Assembly: GCF_003236335.1 (NCBI RefSeq)
Contig: NZ_POUB01000016.1
Coordinates: forward strand, 1-53,387
From: Micromonospora deserti
Lineage (GTDB): Bacteria > Actinomycetota > Actinomycetes > Mycobacteriales > Micromonosporaceae
Direction: 5' to 3'
Length of the DNA stretch: 53,387 nucleotides
The notes under the pieces are model-generated. The model was not told the origin of the DNA and did no database searches. It saw only the letters and a list, made by a program, of their open reading frames with translations. This document shows positions 18,569 through 25,343 of this stretch, in pieces (the stretch's first letter is position 1; each line of letters begins with the position of its first letter). The position numbers were made by a program, and so were the translations under genes.

Positions 18569-18935
18569 CGTCGACCAAGACCGCCTGGTGATCTTGCGGG
18601 GCCATAGGTACATGATCGGCACGCCTTCTCAGTTCCAGGTCCGCGTCATCTGACCAGCGCGGGGGGCGCCACGGCGCCCCCGCAGCGGTCCAGCTCGTCT
18701 CACATCCACCCTTCCAGCCATATCGGCGGACGTGATGCTCGGATCGGGCCTTGCGGCCGGTCAAGAAGACGTGGGCCGCGGCTCTGAGAGCGGTGCGAAT
18801 CTGCGTGATCACGCGGCCGGGCGCAACTGCATGATCACGCAGCCTAGGACACGAATCGGCAAAGGGTCGTGACTGTCCACTCGACGCCTGATTGCATGAT
18901 GCCACAAACGACGGCGTGGAACGGAAGGGGACTCG
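18569..18935. other. Intergenic stretch with a strong hairpin
   Basis: No gene is seen. It holds the hairpin at 18662-18681 and two short GTGATCACG / ATGATCACG repeats near 18807 and 18831 that may be protein-binding sites for the downstream secreted gene. Confidence 0.4.
18662..18681 (+). terminator. GC-rich hairpin after the lysyl oxidase gene
   Basis: GGGGGCGCC at 18662-18670 pairs with GGCGCCCCC at 18673-18681, leaving a tiny loop once the innermost pair opens. It lies about 95 bases after the stop and lacks a T-tract, as is usual for actinobacterial terminators. Confidence 0.55.
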
Positions 18936-19595
18936 ATGGCGGGCTACCACCGCACCCGGTTTGCGGTCTGCGGCGCGATCCTTCTCATCCTGGTCATGGC
19001 GGCGCCCGCGTCGGCCGCGGACGTGGCCGGCCGTGTCCCCGGGACACCAGAGCAGGTCGCCGACGAGCCGGATCCGACCACACGCCCGACTATGCCGCCG
19101 CGCAGTCCGGCAGCGCTTCCCACGCCGATCAGCACGGTCACGGCGCCACCGGAGTGGTCGCCGGCCCGGTGCGCCACCGGGGCGATCACCGACGTCCGGG
19201 CGGACCGGGACGAGTCCGGCGCGCCGAGGTTGTGGATATCGGGGTGGATCCAGCCCTGCGCCGACGCCGCAAGCACCAACGGGTTCACCGTCGTCCGGTT
19301 CTACGGCGGCACAGGTGTGCGCAGCCGCGGCCCCGTGCCGTACCAGTCGATGTCCGGGCCGACCCCCTTCACATTCCAGATCAGCGGTATCCGCCTCAAT
19401 CTGGCTCCCGACATGACGGCGCTCTGCGTCGCATACGCCGTCGATGGGCGGGTAGCTTGCCTCGGCGTCGACGCCGGCGGTCCGGGCGAGCTGCCGGTCG
19501 CCGCGCCCATCCCGACGGACGACCCGCGGGTCCTCGGCCCGGTGTCCCGGGAGCATGACTACACGCCCGACCCGACGTGCGGGACCTGCCTGTGA
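18936..19595 (+). CDS. Secreted protein of unknown function
   Basis: The 219-residue product has a signal peptide (VCGAILLILVMAAPASAA, cleavage near residue 28). A Pro/Thr-rich linker follows (about 40-75), then a compact domain with cysteine pairs (RCATGAI, QPCADAA, LCVAYA, ACLGV) and a terminal CGTCL. Cysteine spacing suggests an extracellular disulfide-bonded domain; I do not recognise the family. GGAAGGGG precedes the ATG. Its stop overlaps the GTG of the following regulator by four bases, so the two are co-expressed and the regulator may respond to cell-surface conditions. Confidence 0.7.
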   Translation: MAGYHRTRFAVCGAILLILVMAAPASAADVAGRVPGTPEQVADEPDPTTRPTMPPRSPAALPTPISTVTAPPEWSPARCATGAITDVRADRDESGAPRLWISGWIQPCADAASTNGFTVVRFYGGTGVRSRGPVPYQSMSGPTPFTFQISGIRLNLAPDMTALCVAYAVDGRVACLGVDAGGPGELPVAAPIPTDDPRVLGPVSREHDYTPDPTCGTCL

Positions 19596-20605
19596 CCCCG
19601 CGCGAGCAGAGCGAGCGCAGACCGGCCCAGCCTTCGCTGATCGGCTGGGGCGCGTCACCCGACGCGGACCTGGTCTACCGCCGGCTCGTCACGTTCGGCA
19701 GGGCCACCGCAGGCGAGCTCCTCCGCGAGCTGGGCATGCCCCGCCAGCGGATCACCCAGGCCCTGGACCACCTGGCCGCTCTCGGTTTCGCCGTCGCCCG
19801 CCGGTCGCCGGCCCAGGCGGGCGTCGTCTGGGTGCCGCGAGCCACTGCGGAGGCGCGCCGCACCACCCCACCCCCGCCGGCCGCCGACACGGGGAGGCGC
19901 GAGACCGTCCCCGAGGTGGCCGCGCAAGCCGTACGTCTGGGGGAGGGGCTGCGGCACCTTCAGACACGGGCCGCGAGCCGCGCCCGGCTGGCCGAACTCG
20001 TCGCGGTCGCCCGGCACGAGCACCTAGCCATGCACCCCGAGCCGCGCTTCGACGCCGAGGCCGCAAAACCGGCCGTCGCCATGGACCGCACGCTCCTCGA
20101 GCGAGGCGTCGCCATGCGGGTGCTCGGCGTCCAGCCCGCCACCCCGGACCCGATGTCCCCGTACGGGCGGACGCCGGCCGACCCACGGCCCGCCTACCGC
20201 GAGATGCCGTCCGTACCAATGAAGCTCTTCGTGGTGGACCGGAAGGTAGCCCTCTTCCCGGTGGCGCCGACCGACGTCAACCTCGGCTACCTGGAGGTCA
20301 CCCAACCGCCTGTCGTGGCCGCACTCGTGGCACTGTTCGAGCGGCACTGGGCGGCCAGCCGCGCCGCACAGGAGTACACGATGCCCCGGATCACCCTCAG
20401 CCCCCGCGAGCACACGCTGATCGGACTGCTGGCACAGGGCCACACCGACGTCTCCGCCGCGCGCGAGCTGCGAATCAGCACCCGCACGGTCTCCACGATC
20501 ATCCGGTCCCTCATGAACCGGCTAGGCGTGGACAACCGCTTCCAGCTCGGGCTCGCCATCGGCGCCCGGCACCTCGCCGCGCCGCCGCCGAAGCCCAAGG
20601 GCTGA
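19592..20605 (+). CDS. Two-HTH regulator: TrmB/MarR-like N-terminus and LuxR C-terminus
   Basis: The 337-residue protein starts with a winged-helix segment (LVTFGRATAGELLREL, then RITQALDHLAALGFAV). It ends with a LuxR/GerE HTH (LSPREHTLIGLLAQGHTDV, then ELRISTRTVSTIIRSLMNRL). The middle resembles the phospholipase-D-like sensor region of TrmB-LuxR hybrids (MKLFVVDRKVALFPV and PPVVAALVALFERHW). Such proteins are known in actinomycetes as helix-turn-helix transcriptional regulators. GTG at 19592 overlaps the stop of the secreted-protein gene and is preferred over 19577. It is probably a cytoplasmic regulator of the preceding secretion genes; the ligand is unknown. Confidence 0.8.
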   Translation: MTPREQSERRPAQPSLIGWGASPDADLVYRRLVTFGRATAGELLRELGMPRQRITQALDHLAALGFAVARRSPAQAGVVWVPRATAEARRTTPPPPAADTGRRETVPEVAAQAVRLGEGLRHLQTRAASRARLAELVAVARHEHLAMHPEPRFDAEAAKPAVAMDRTLLERGVAMRVLGVQPATPDPMSPYGRTPADPRPAYREMPSVPMKLFVVDRKVALFPVAPTDVNLGYLEVTQPPVVAALVALFERHWAASRAAQEYTMPRITLSPREHTLIGLLAQGHTDVSAARELRISTRTVSTIIRSLMNRLGVDNRFQLGLAIGARHLAAPPPKPKG

Positions 20606-21091
20606 GCCGGTCGCAAGGGTGACGTGGTCGCACTCTCCCAGCCGCCTTACCAGATCGGCACGCAGGTCAACGATACCCTCATGTGCCACTTCTGGAGTGG
20701 CACGAACAGCGGCCACCCATCTCGATGGTCCAAGGCGAAACCTCTATAGATTTGGTCATCGTCACCGGCGGGCCGACGGTCCAGTAGTAGGCGTCGGCGT
20801 CGAGGTCCACGACCGCTCCATACCGGGGTTCAACCACGTCCAGAGCACGTTGAGCCCTCGGCGAAGATCTGCCAGCGACAGCACTGCTGCGTCGGTCATG
20901 AGCACAGCTTGCGTACCGCGCACGGGATGCGCTGGACGCGCTCGGCTGCAACGCCTGATTGACGAGCGCCCAGACGTACCGCCGTGGCGCATCAAGCAGG
21001 CTGCGGGACGACTTTGCCGATGTCAGGATGTCGCCGCTCTCAGCGACGTCGTGGTGAGATGGCTAACAACCACAGGAAGGGGGAATCACTG
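20606..21091. other. Intergenic stretch holding a decayed gene
   Basis: The only recognisable content is the frameshifted minus-strand remnant at 20756-20899, listed separately. The rest shows no gene. A ribosome site AGGAAGGGGG at 21074-21083 serves the next gene. Confidence 0.4.
20756..20899 (-). pseudogene. Frameshifted remnant of a small acidic protein
   Basis: From ATG 20899 the frame reads MTDAAVLSLADLRRGLNVL. The continuation DVVEPRYGAVVDLDADAYYW is one frame over, so about one base has been lost near 20842. The joined product resembles small actinobacterial proteins with a VVDLDADYYW core, which I know only as uncharacterised and possibly immunity-like. The 3' end is missing after WTVGPP. 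Confidence 0.5.
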
Positions 21092-21511
21092 GTGTCCACC
21101 TATCCCGTGCTGATGCACACCGCGCTGGATGCGACCGATGCCCGCGCTCTGGCCGAGTTCTACCGCGAACTGCTGGGCCTCCAGTGCCGCCCTGGTGACG
21201 AACCTCCGACGGATGGCAGCGTCGACGACGAAGACTGGCTGGTCCTGGTCGACGGCCACGGCAACCGTGTGCTCGCCTTTCAAGAAGTCCACACGCTGTC
21301 GCGACCGACTTGGCCTGCGCACGACGTTCCCAAGCAGATGCACCTCGACTTTTGCGTGCCCACGGTCGACGAACTGGAGCGACACCGTCGGCGAGCCGAG
21401 GATCTCGGAGCGATCGTGCTCCTAGACCGCACCGAGAAGCGCGAAGAGCCCCTCTACGTTCTCGCCGACCCGGCAAGACACCCGTTCTGCATTCTCGTGG
21501 GCTCGCAGTAG
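21092..21511 (+). CDS. VOC (glyoxalase/bleomycin-resistance fold) family protein
   Basis: The 139-residue protein has the two-module VOC layout. TALDATDARALAEFYRELLG opens the first module and MHLDFCVPTVDELERHRRR the second, ending DPARHPFCILVG. The likely metal ligands are His near the start, His in MHLDF and a late Glu/His; the exact set is not certain. VOC proteins bind small hydrophobic molecules or catalyse isomerisation or ring cleavage. GTG at 21092 has AGGAAGGGGG at proper spacing, so it is chosen over ATG 21059. Isolated on the plus strand, with no clear partner. Confidence 0.85.
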   Translation: MSTYPVLMHTALDATDARALAEFYRELLGLQCRPGDEPPTDGSVDDEDWLVLVDGHGNRVLAFQEVHTLSRPTWPAHDVPKQMHLDFCVPTVDELERHRRRAEDLGAIVLLDRTEKREEPLYVLADPARHPFCILVGSQ

Positions 21512-21813
21512 ACACGCACGTATTTGCCGCGATGCGCGCGGCGGCTCGGGCGCCAAGGCAGTCACCCTCAGTTATCACGACCGGACAGTGATAGTCGTTG
21601 AAGTGGATGGCCGGATCGACGGCACGGCGGCGGACCTCCGGGATCCATCGTTGAGCGTCGTTGGGACCTGTGCACGTTCGGGCGTACCCGGTTGGGCAGG
21701 TTGATCCGTCACGCCGACACCTGCGGCGGCGACGAGCCGCCAGCACTGGCCGTGGTTCCACTGGCAGATAAATCCCAACAGAGCCGACGAGGTCGGGCGT
21801 AGCATCGCCGGCT
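21512..21813. other. Intergenic stretch, nothing recognised
   Basis: Frames are open on the minus strand (for example one containing RWIPEVRRRAVDPAIHFN) but lack a start, a ribosome site or a known domain. Confidence 0.35.
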
Positions 21814-22640
21814 GTGCGAGCCGACGAAAACCGCGACCTTCGGCAGCTCTTGTCGCTGTTGGACAAGGTCGACACCTGGCGCGAGATGACCGCCAGCCCC
21901 AGCGTTGCCTGGCAGGTCCAGCCGGGCAGTCCCCTAGCGGGCGATGACGCCAAGACCGACCCGTACCAGGTCTCGCACAGCGCCTGGCACGCACTGACGG
22001 TCGCCGTCGACCACATGCAGTGCCTGCGGTCATCGGTGGTCAGCGAACTGACCGACCGTTCGGCCTCGGTCTCCATCCACACCCACGCCCAGTCCTCGCT
22101 CATCCGTGGTGCCTTCGAGAACGGCGCTCGCGCTGTCTAGATGCTGGGGCCGGCGACTCGGCTGGCCCGCGTGACACGTCGGCTATCCCTGTAGGCCAAA
22201 GAGGTTCGCCACTCGGCAAGGTTGCGCGAACTGGTTGGACAGCCCGGTGCTCAGACCGTCGAACAGCGTGAGCGGCAGCTCCTCGACCTGGTGATCAAGG
22301 CGGGTGTTGAACCGGACGACGCGAAGAAGGCACTGCGGTCGACGCAGTACTCCGACATCGTCAAGGCCGCCGGTGACCTCACCACCCTCGGCGCGGACCT
22401 CGCCGAAGTCGTATGGAGCGGATGCAGTTCCCTCGCCCACGGCGATATCACCGGAACAATCGGCCTGCTCGACAAGGAGATCGTTGAACGCGTAGGCGAC
22501 GTTAACCATGTCCGGATCACGGGTTCGGTCAGCGGCCTCTACTGGTGCACGATCGCGTCCTTCGTGGTCATCAAATGCGGCTTCGACCTCTTCAAGGTGC
22601 GTTCCACTGCTCCGTACAGCGGCATCTTGACGATTCTAGG
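21814..22640 (+). pseudogene. Uncharacterised gene interrupted by two in-frame TAG codons
   Basis: One reading frame runs from GTG 21814 to the tRNA cluster, broken only by TAG at 22138-22140 and TAG at 22192-22194. Sequence on both sides is protein-like (SLIRGAFENGARAV, then MLGPATRLARVTRRLSL, then AKEVRHSARLRELV). A Trp codon (TGG) and a Gln codon (CAG) fit the two sites and each differs by one transition. The protein would be about 275 residues and helical; I do not recognise it. The normal C-terminus is unclear because the frame runs into antisense tRNA sequence. Most likely a pseudogene; amber readthrough is the less likely reading. Confidence 0.6.
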
Positions 22641-22645
22641 CAGGG

Positions 22646-22727
22646 TGCAGGCGGAGGGATTCGAACCCCTTCAGCGCAAGCAACCGGGTTACAGCCGGCC
22701 CCGACTCTCCAACGTCGACGCGCCCGC
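22646..22727 (-). tRNA. tRNA-Tyr (GTA)
   Basis: A full class II cloverleaf can be drawn: acceptor GCGGGCG with CGCCTGC (one G-T pair), D-stem CGAC/GTCG, anticodon stem GCCGG/CCGGT with loop CTGTAAC. The loop gives anticodon GTA. There is a long variable arm and T-loop TTCGAAT. The outer T-stem pair is A-C. CCA is not encoded. First of four tRNA genes on this strand. Confidence 0.8.
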
Positions 22728-22781
22728 GTGGTGGCCGGAACTCCGGCCTTCGCCTGGGTGCCCAGCCTGGGTACCAGGGTG

Positions 22782-22866
22782 TGGCGGAGAGGGTGGGATT
22801 CGAACCCACGAGGGGGCGACCCCTGCGCCGCTTCCAACGGCGCTTCCGTAGCCGGCCGGCCTCTCC
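22782..22866 (-). tRNA. tRNA-Ser (GGA), CCA encoded
   Basis: Acceptor GGAGAGG pairs with CCTCTCC. The anticodon stem CGCCG/CGGCG closes loop TTGGAAG, giving GGA. The variable arm is long as expected for Ser, and the T-arm GTGGG/CCCAC is perfect. The D-arm is weak: position 8 is C and a normal four-pair stem cannot be drawn. Discriminator G and CCA follow. Confidence 0.75.
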
Positions 22867-22867
22867 G

Positions 22868-22941
22868 TGGCTTCGGCACCTGGACTCGAACCAGGACGGG
22901 CGGCTCAACAGCCGCTGGGCTGCCAGTCGCCCAATGCCGAG
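22868..22941 (-). tRNA. tRNA-Asn-like (GTT) with a six-base anticodon loop, CCA encoded
   Basis: D-stem GGGC/GCCC, anticodon stem GCGGC/GCCGC and T-arm CCTGG/CCAGG are perfect. The anticodon loop is TGTTGA, six bases: a normal Asn loop CTGTTGA lacking C32. The first acceptor pair is C-A. Either a structurally unusual tRNA or a recent pseudogene. Confidence 0.6.
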
Positions 22942-22954
22942 TCGTCGTTGCTCG

Positions 22955-23040
22955 TGGCGGAGACGGGGCGATTCGAACGCCCACGGGTGTTACCCCAACG
23001 GCTTTCGAAACCGATGCTCTATCCCCTGGGCTACGAGGGC
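22955..23040 (-). tRNA. tRNA-Ser (CGA)-like, 5' half mismatched
   Basis: The 3' half is a good Ser(CGA): loop TTCGAAA, variable arm with a GGG/CCC stem, T-arm GGGCG/CGCCC, then CGTCTCC, G and CCA. The expected 5' partner GGAGACG is missing. The 5' half (GCCCTCGTA and a D-arm ending GATAGAGC) looks like an Arg tRNA, and the acceptor stem pairs at only about three of seven positions. Probably a chimeric or decayed tRNA. Confidence 0.5.
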
Positions 23041-23230
23041 GCGAGGACCTAGTCTAGCGACCTGGGGGTTCACCTGGGGTGGCAGGGAGTGGCCCAGGTT
23101 CGCCCGCGTCACCCGTACCCCTGTTCGCCCAGCCCAGGACCACACCCGGAGCACACGAGCCGCGGTATGCGACCGGCGGTCGCCACCGTAACCCGCGTTG
23201 GCACCGGTTCACCCGGGTTGGTAACCGCTG

Positions 23231-23392
23231 GAGAGCACACACCGCGCACATCATCGAAGATCAACGACGTTCCGTCCGCATACCTACCGTAGGCGCCGCT
23301 ACCGGAGAACCACGGAGTTCTCACCCCGGGGTCGCTCGGACCCGCCGCGATTCTGACCATGACGGTCTCGCCAAAGCATCCGCACATGCCGA
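23231..23392. repeat. Copy A of a dispersed ~160-bp repeat
   Basis: This stretch is about 90% identical, by eye, to 32190-32350. Shared marks are GAGAGCACACACCGCGCACA, TCCGTCCGCATACCTACCGT and GATTCTGACCATG. A shorter third copy is at 37125-37172. The region 23041-23439 has no gene; this repeat is its main content. Confidence 0.75.
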
Positions 23393-23439
23393 GTTGAGTG
23401 CGTTGGTTTGTCGGACGATGTAGGGGTGTTTCTGTCGGT

Positions 23440-24393
23440 TCAACGGAAGGCGATTACCGTTCCGATCGCGGCGGTGGCTGGTACGAAGAGCTCTCCGGAT
23501 GCTGCTCGACCCAGCGGGACCTTGTTGGTCTGGAGGAGGTCCTTCGTCGCGGCTAGGTCGCGGACTTCGACCGTGTAGGCAACGAGGGCGGGCAGTGCCG
23601 GTGGTTGCTGTCCGGGCAGAGCCTCGGCGAGGCGGGATGCCTGCACCAGGGTCAGTGTTGCCGCGCCGAGATCGAACACATATCCGCGTCCGTTGGCCTT
23701 GGGTGTGCGGTCAAGGTAAGCCTCGTAGCGTGTCCGGACAGCGTCCAACTCAGGGTCGGCGATGCAGAGCGTAGCGTCGACGAGACCGACGGCGCCGTTG
23801 GGATGGTCGGCCGCGCGGGAGCTCTGGATTCCGGGATCCAGATCCGCGGCGACGCCGATCCTGCCTTCTGCCTCCACGCCAGGTTGGACGCCGTCGATCT
23901 CCAGATATCGGACTGTTTCGACTCGGGGGCCTACTGGGCGTCGCACGGTGTTGACCCCGCCGTGTTTTATCCCGGAGTTCGTGAAACGAGCTGCGGTCGC
24001 CTCGATATCGGACGAGGACAGCATCAGGATGTGCAGGCCCTCGTACCGGTCCAGGCAGTCGGACAGGTTCGCGCTGGTGGCGTTGATCCGCTCCATCAGT
24101 GATGGCAGCACGCTGGGCGGGGCGTTCAGCGGGACCAGTCGCGCGTCGGCCGGCACTCGACTACCTGCGCCGTCGACGTCGACGACGGTCACCAGTTCGA
24201 CGAAGTCCTGAGGAAAGTCGGCGTGGGTGTTGGCTGCGCCGAACGGCTCGAGTGTGCCTCCGTCCTGCGGCACCATCGCGGGATAACTCGGCGTGGGCAG
24301 CGCGAACCCTAGCCGTCGATACAGCTTGAGCGCGGCGGGCATATCGCGGACCACGTGACCGACGTGGTGCAGGCGGGTGATCTCAGGGGCCAT
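23440..24393 (-). CDS. Two-module VOC/glyoxalase-like protein
   Basis: The 317-residue protein begins ITRLHHVGHVVRDMPAALKL, a typical first VOC strand with a metal-ligand His. It carries a second weaker module near AVGLVDATLCIADPELDAV and a late VVAYTVEVRDLAATKDLL-like segment. The length fits larger VOC proteins or dioxygenase relatives that act on lipophilic compounds. ATG at 24393 is preferred; GTG 24402 is possible. It diverges from a tetR gene with a perfect palindrome between them, so that TetR probably represses it and the inducer may be its substrate. No leader peptide. Confidence 0.8.
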   Translation of the reverse strand: MAPEITRLHHVGHVVRDMPAALKLYRRLGFALPTPSYPAMVPQDGGTLEPFGAANTHADFPQDFVELVTVVDVDGAGSRVPADARLVPLNAPPSVLPSLMERINATSANLSDCLDRYEGLHILMLSSSDIEATAARFTNSGIKHGGVNTVRRPVGPRVETVRYLEIDGVQPGVEAEGRIGVAADLDPGIQSSRAADHPNGAVGLVDATLCIADPELDAVRTRYEAYLDRTPKANGRGYVFDLGAATLTLVQASRLAEALPGQQPPALPALVAYTVEVRDLAATKDLLQTNKVPLGRAASGELFVPATAAIGTVIAFR

Positions 24394-24414
24394 GTCGACC
24401 ACGCTAGAAGTAGT

Positions 24415-24430
24415 TTGACCATATGGTCAA
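24415..24430. promoter_or_regulatory. Palindromic operator between divergent VOC and tetR genes
   Basis: TTGACCATATGGTCAA is a perfect 16-bp palindrome, 22 bases from the VOC start and 30 bases from the tetR start. It lies where a TetR dimer would block both promoters; the TTGACC halves may overlap -35 elements. Confidence 0.75.
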
Positions 24431-24460
24431 GCAACTTTGGGGGTGGGTACCCTGAGACGA

Positions 24461-25084
24461 ATGAGCGCGCAGCACGTGGACGGTAGGCGTCTGCGTTACC
24501 AGCACCGGCGGCCCGAACTGCTCGATGCCGTGGTCAACTACGTTCTCGCGCATGGGTTAGCGAATCTGGCGATGCGGCCGTTGGCCGAGGCAGTAGGGGT
24601 CAGCCACGGGGCTCTGCTGCACCACTTCGGCACAAAGGAGGCCCTCCTCATCGAGGTGACCGATGTGCTTCGTCAGCGGTTGGCCGACACGGCCGGCCTG
24701 GCCGACTCATCCGGCAGCCTGGCCGACCTCGGCTCGTGGTGGCGGCGGTCGACGACCGCAGACCGCCTGCCGGTCTATCGCTTGTTGTTCGAGGTCTTCG
24801 CTCAGGCCACACGAGAGCCGGAGCGCTACGAGCGTTTCCTTCAGCAAGCAATGCACGACGCGCTTGGGCTCATGCAGCGACTAGTCCTGGCAGAAGGATG
24901 CCCCGGCGAGCAAGCGCCCTTGATCGCGTCAATGATCGTGGCCCAGGCACGCGGCCTGCAACTCGATCTCCTAGCCACCAACGACCGCGAACGCGTCGAC
25001 CACGCCTTCTCTGTCTTCATCGACCTGATCGACCGCCTAAAGCAAAGCTGGACCAGCGAGCAACCACCAACGCAACCGCACTGA
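24461..25084 (+). CDS. TetR-family regulator
   Basis: The 207-residue protein has an N-terminal TetR HTH (RRPELLDAVVNYVLAHGLAN, then AEAVGVSHGALLHHFGTKEALL, with the family-typical H-H-F-G-x-K). The C-terminal ligand-binding half is helical and includes RLPVYRLLFEVFAQATREP. It starts at ATG 24461, 30 bases from the palindrome at 24415-24430, and is divergent from the VOC gene. It is likely an autoregulated repressor of both genes; the ligand is unknown. Confidence 0.92.
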   Translation: MSAQHVDGRRLRYQHRRPELLDAVVNYVLAHGLANLAMRPLAEAVGVSHGALLHHFGTKEALLIEVTDVLRQRLADTAGLADSSGSLADLGSWWRRSTTADRLPVYRLLFEVFAQATREPERYERFLQQAMHDALGLMQRLVLAEGCPGEQAPLIASMIVAQARGLQLDLLATNDRERVDHAFSVFIDLIDRLKQSWTSEQPPTQPH

Positions 25085-25215
25085 CTCCCACCCCCTCGTC
25101 CGAGGTCGCTTCGGAGTGTACGCTCATGCCGCCGATCGGGCGTCACGTTGCGTGACAGGCGTCGGGGTAGGGCGAAGCGCTCGGTCGTGTCGATGAGCGG
25201 ACCGCCCGGTCGGAC

Positions 25216-25325
25216 TCACTCTTGGGGGCCGTCTCCCGTTCGCGCCAAGCGCTCGCGACTCAGATACCGAACCGGCTTGCCGAGTGACTCCGCGTAGGCA
25301 ATCTCCCGTCGGGTTGACTCACCTA
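25216..25325 (-). pseudogene. C-terminal remnant next to IS110 (deoxyribosyltransferase/SLOG-like tail)
   Basis: The minus frame ends STRREIAYAESLGKPVRYLS followed by RERLARTGDGPQE and a stop. The pattern of E-I-x-Y-A-x-x-L-G-K-P-V-R-Y-L-S is common at the end of small actinobacterial proteins with a nucleoside-deoxyribosyltransferase-like fold. The 5' part is absent and the IS110 gene begins nearby, so the element or a linked deletion removed it. Confidence 0.5.
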
Positions 25326-25343
25326 AGTAGGCACCCCTTTATG

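Noticed and set aside
22138..23040. Local amber suppressor tRNA explaining the double-TAG gene
   Set aside because: The four tRNA anticodons read as GTA, GGA, GTT and CGA; none is CTA.
22592..23191. Open frames across the tRNA cluster on both strands
   Set aside because: The DNA is accounted for by tRNA structure; the peptides only reflect T-loop and D-loop sequence.
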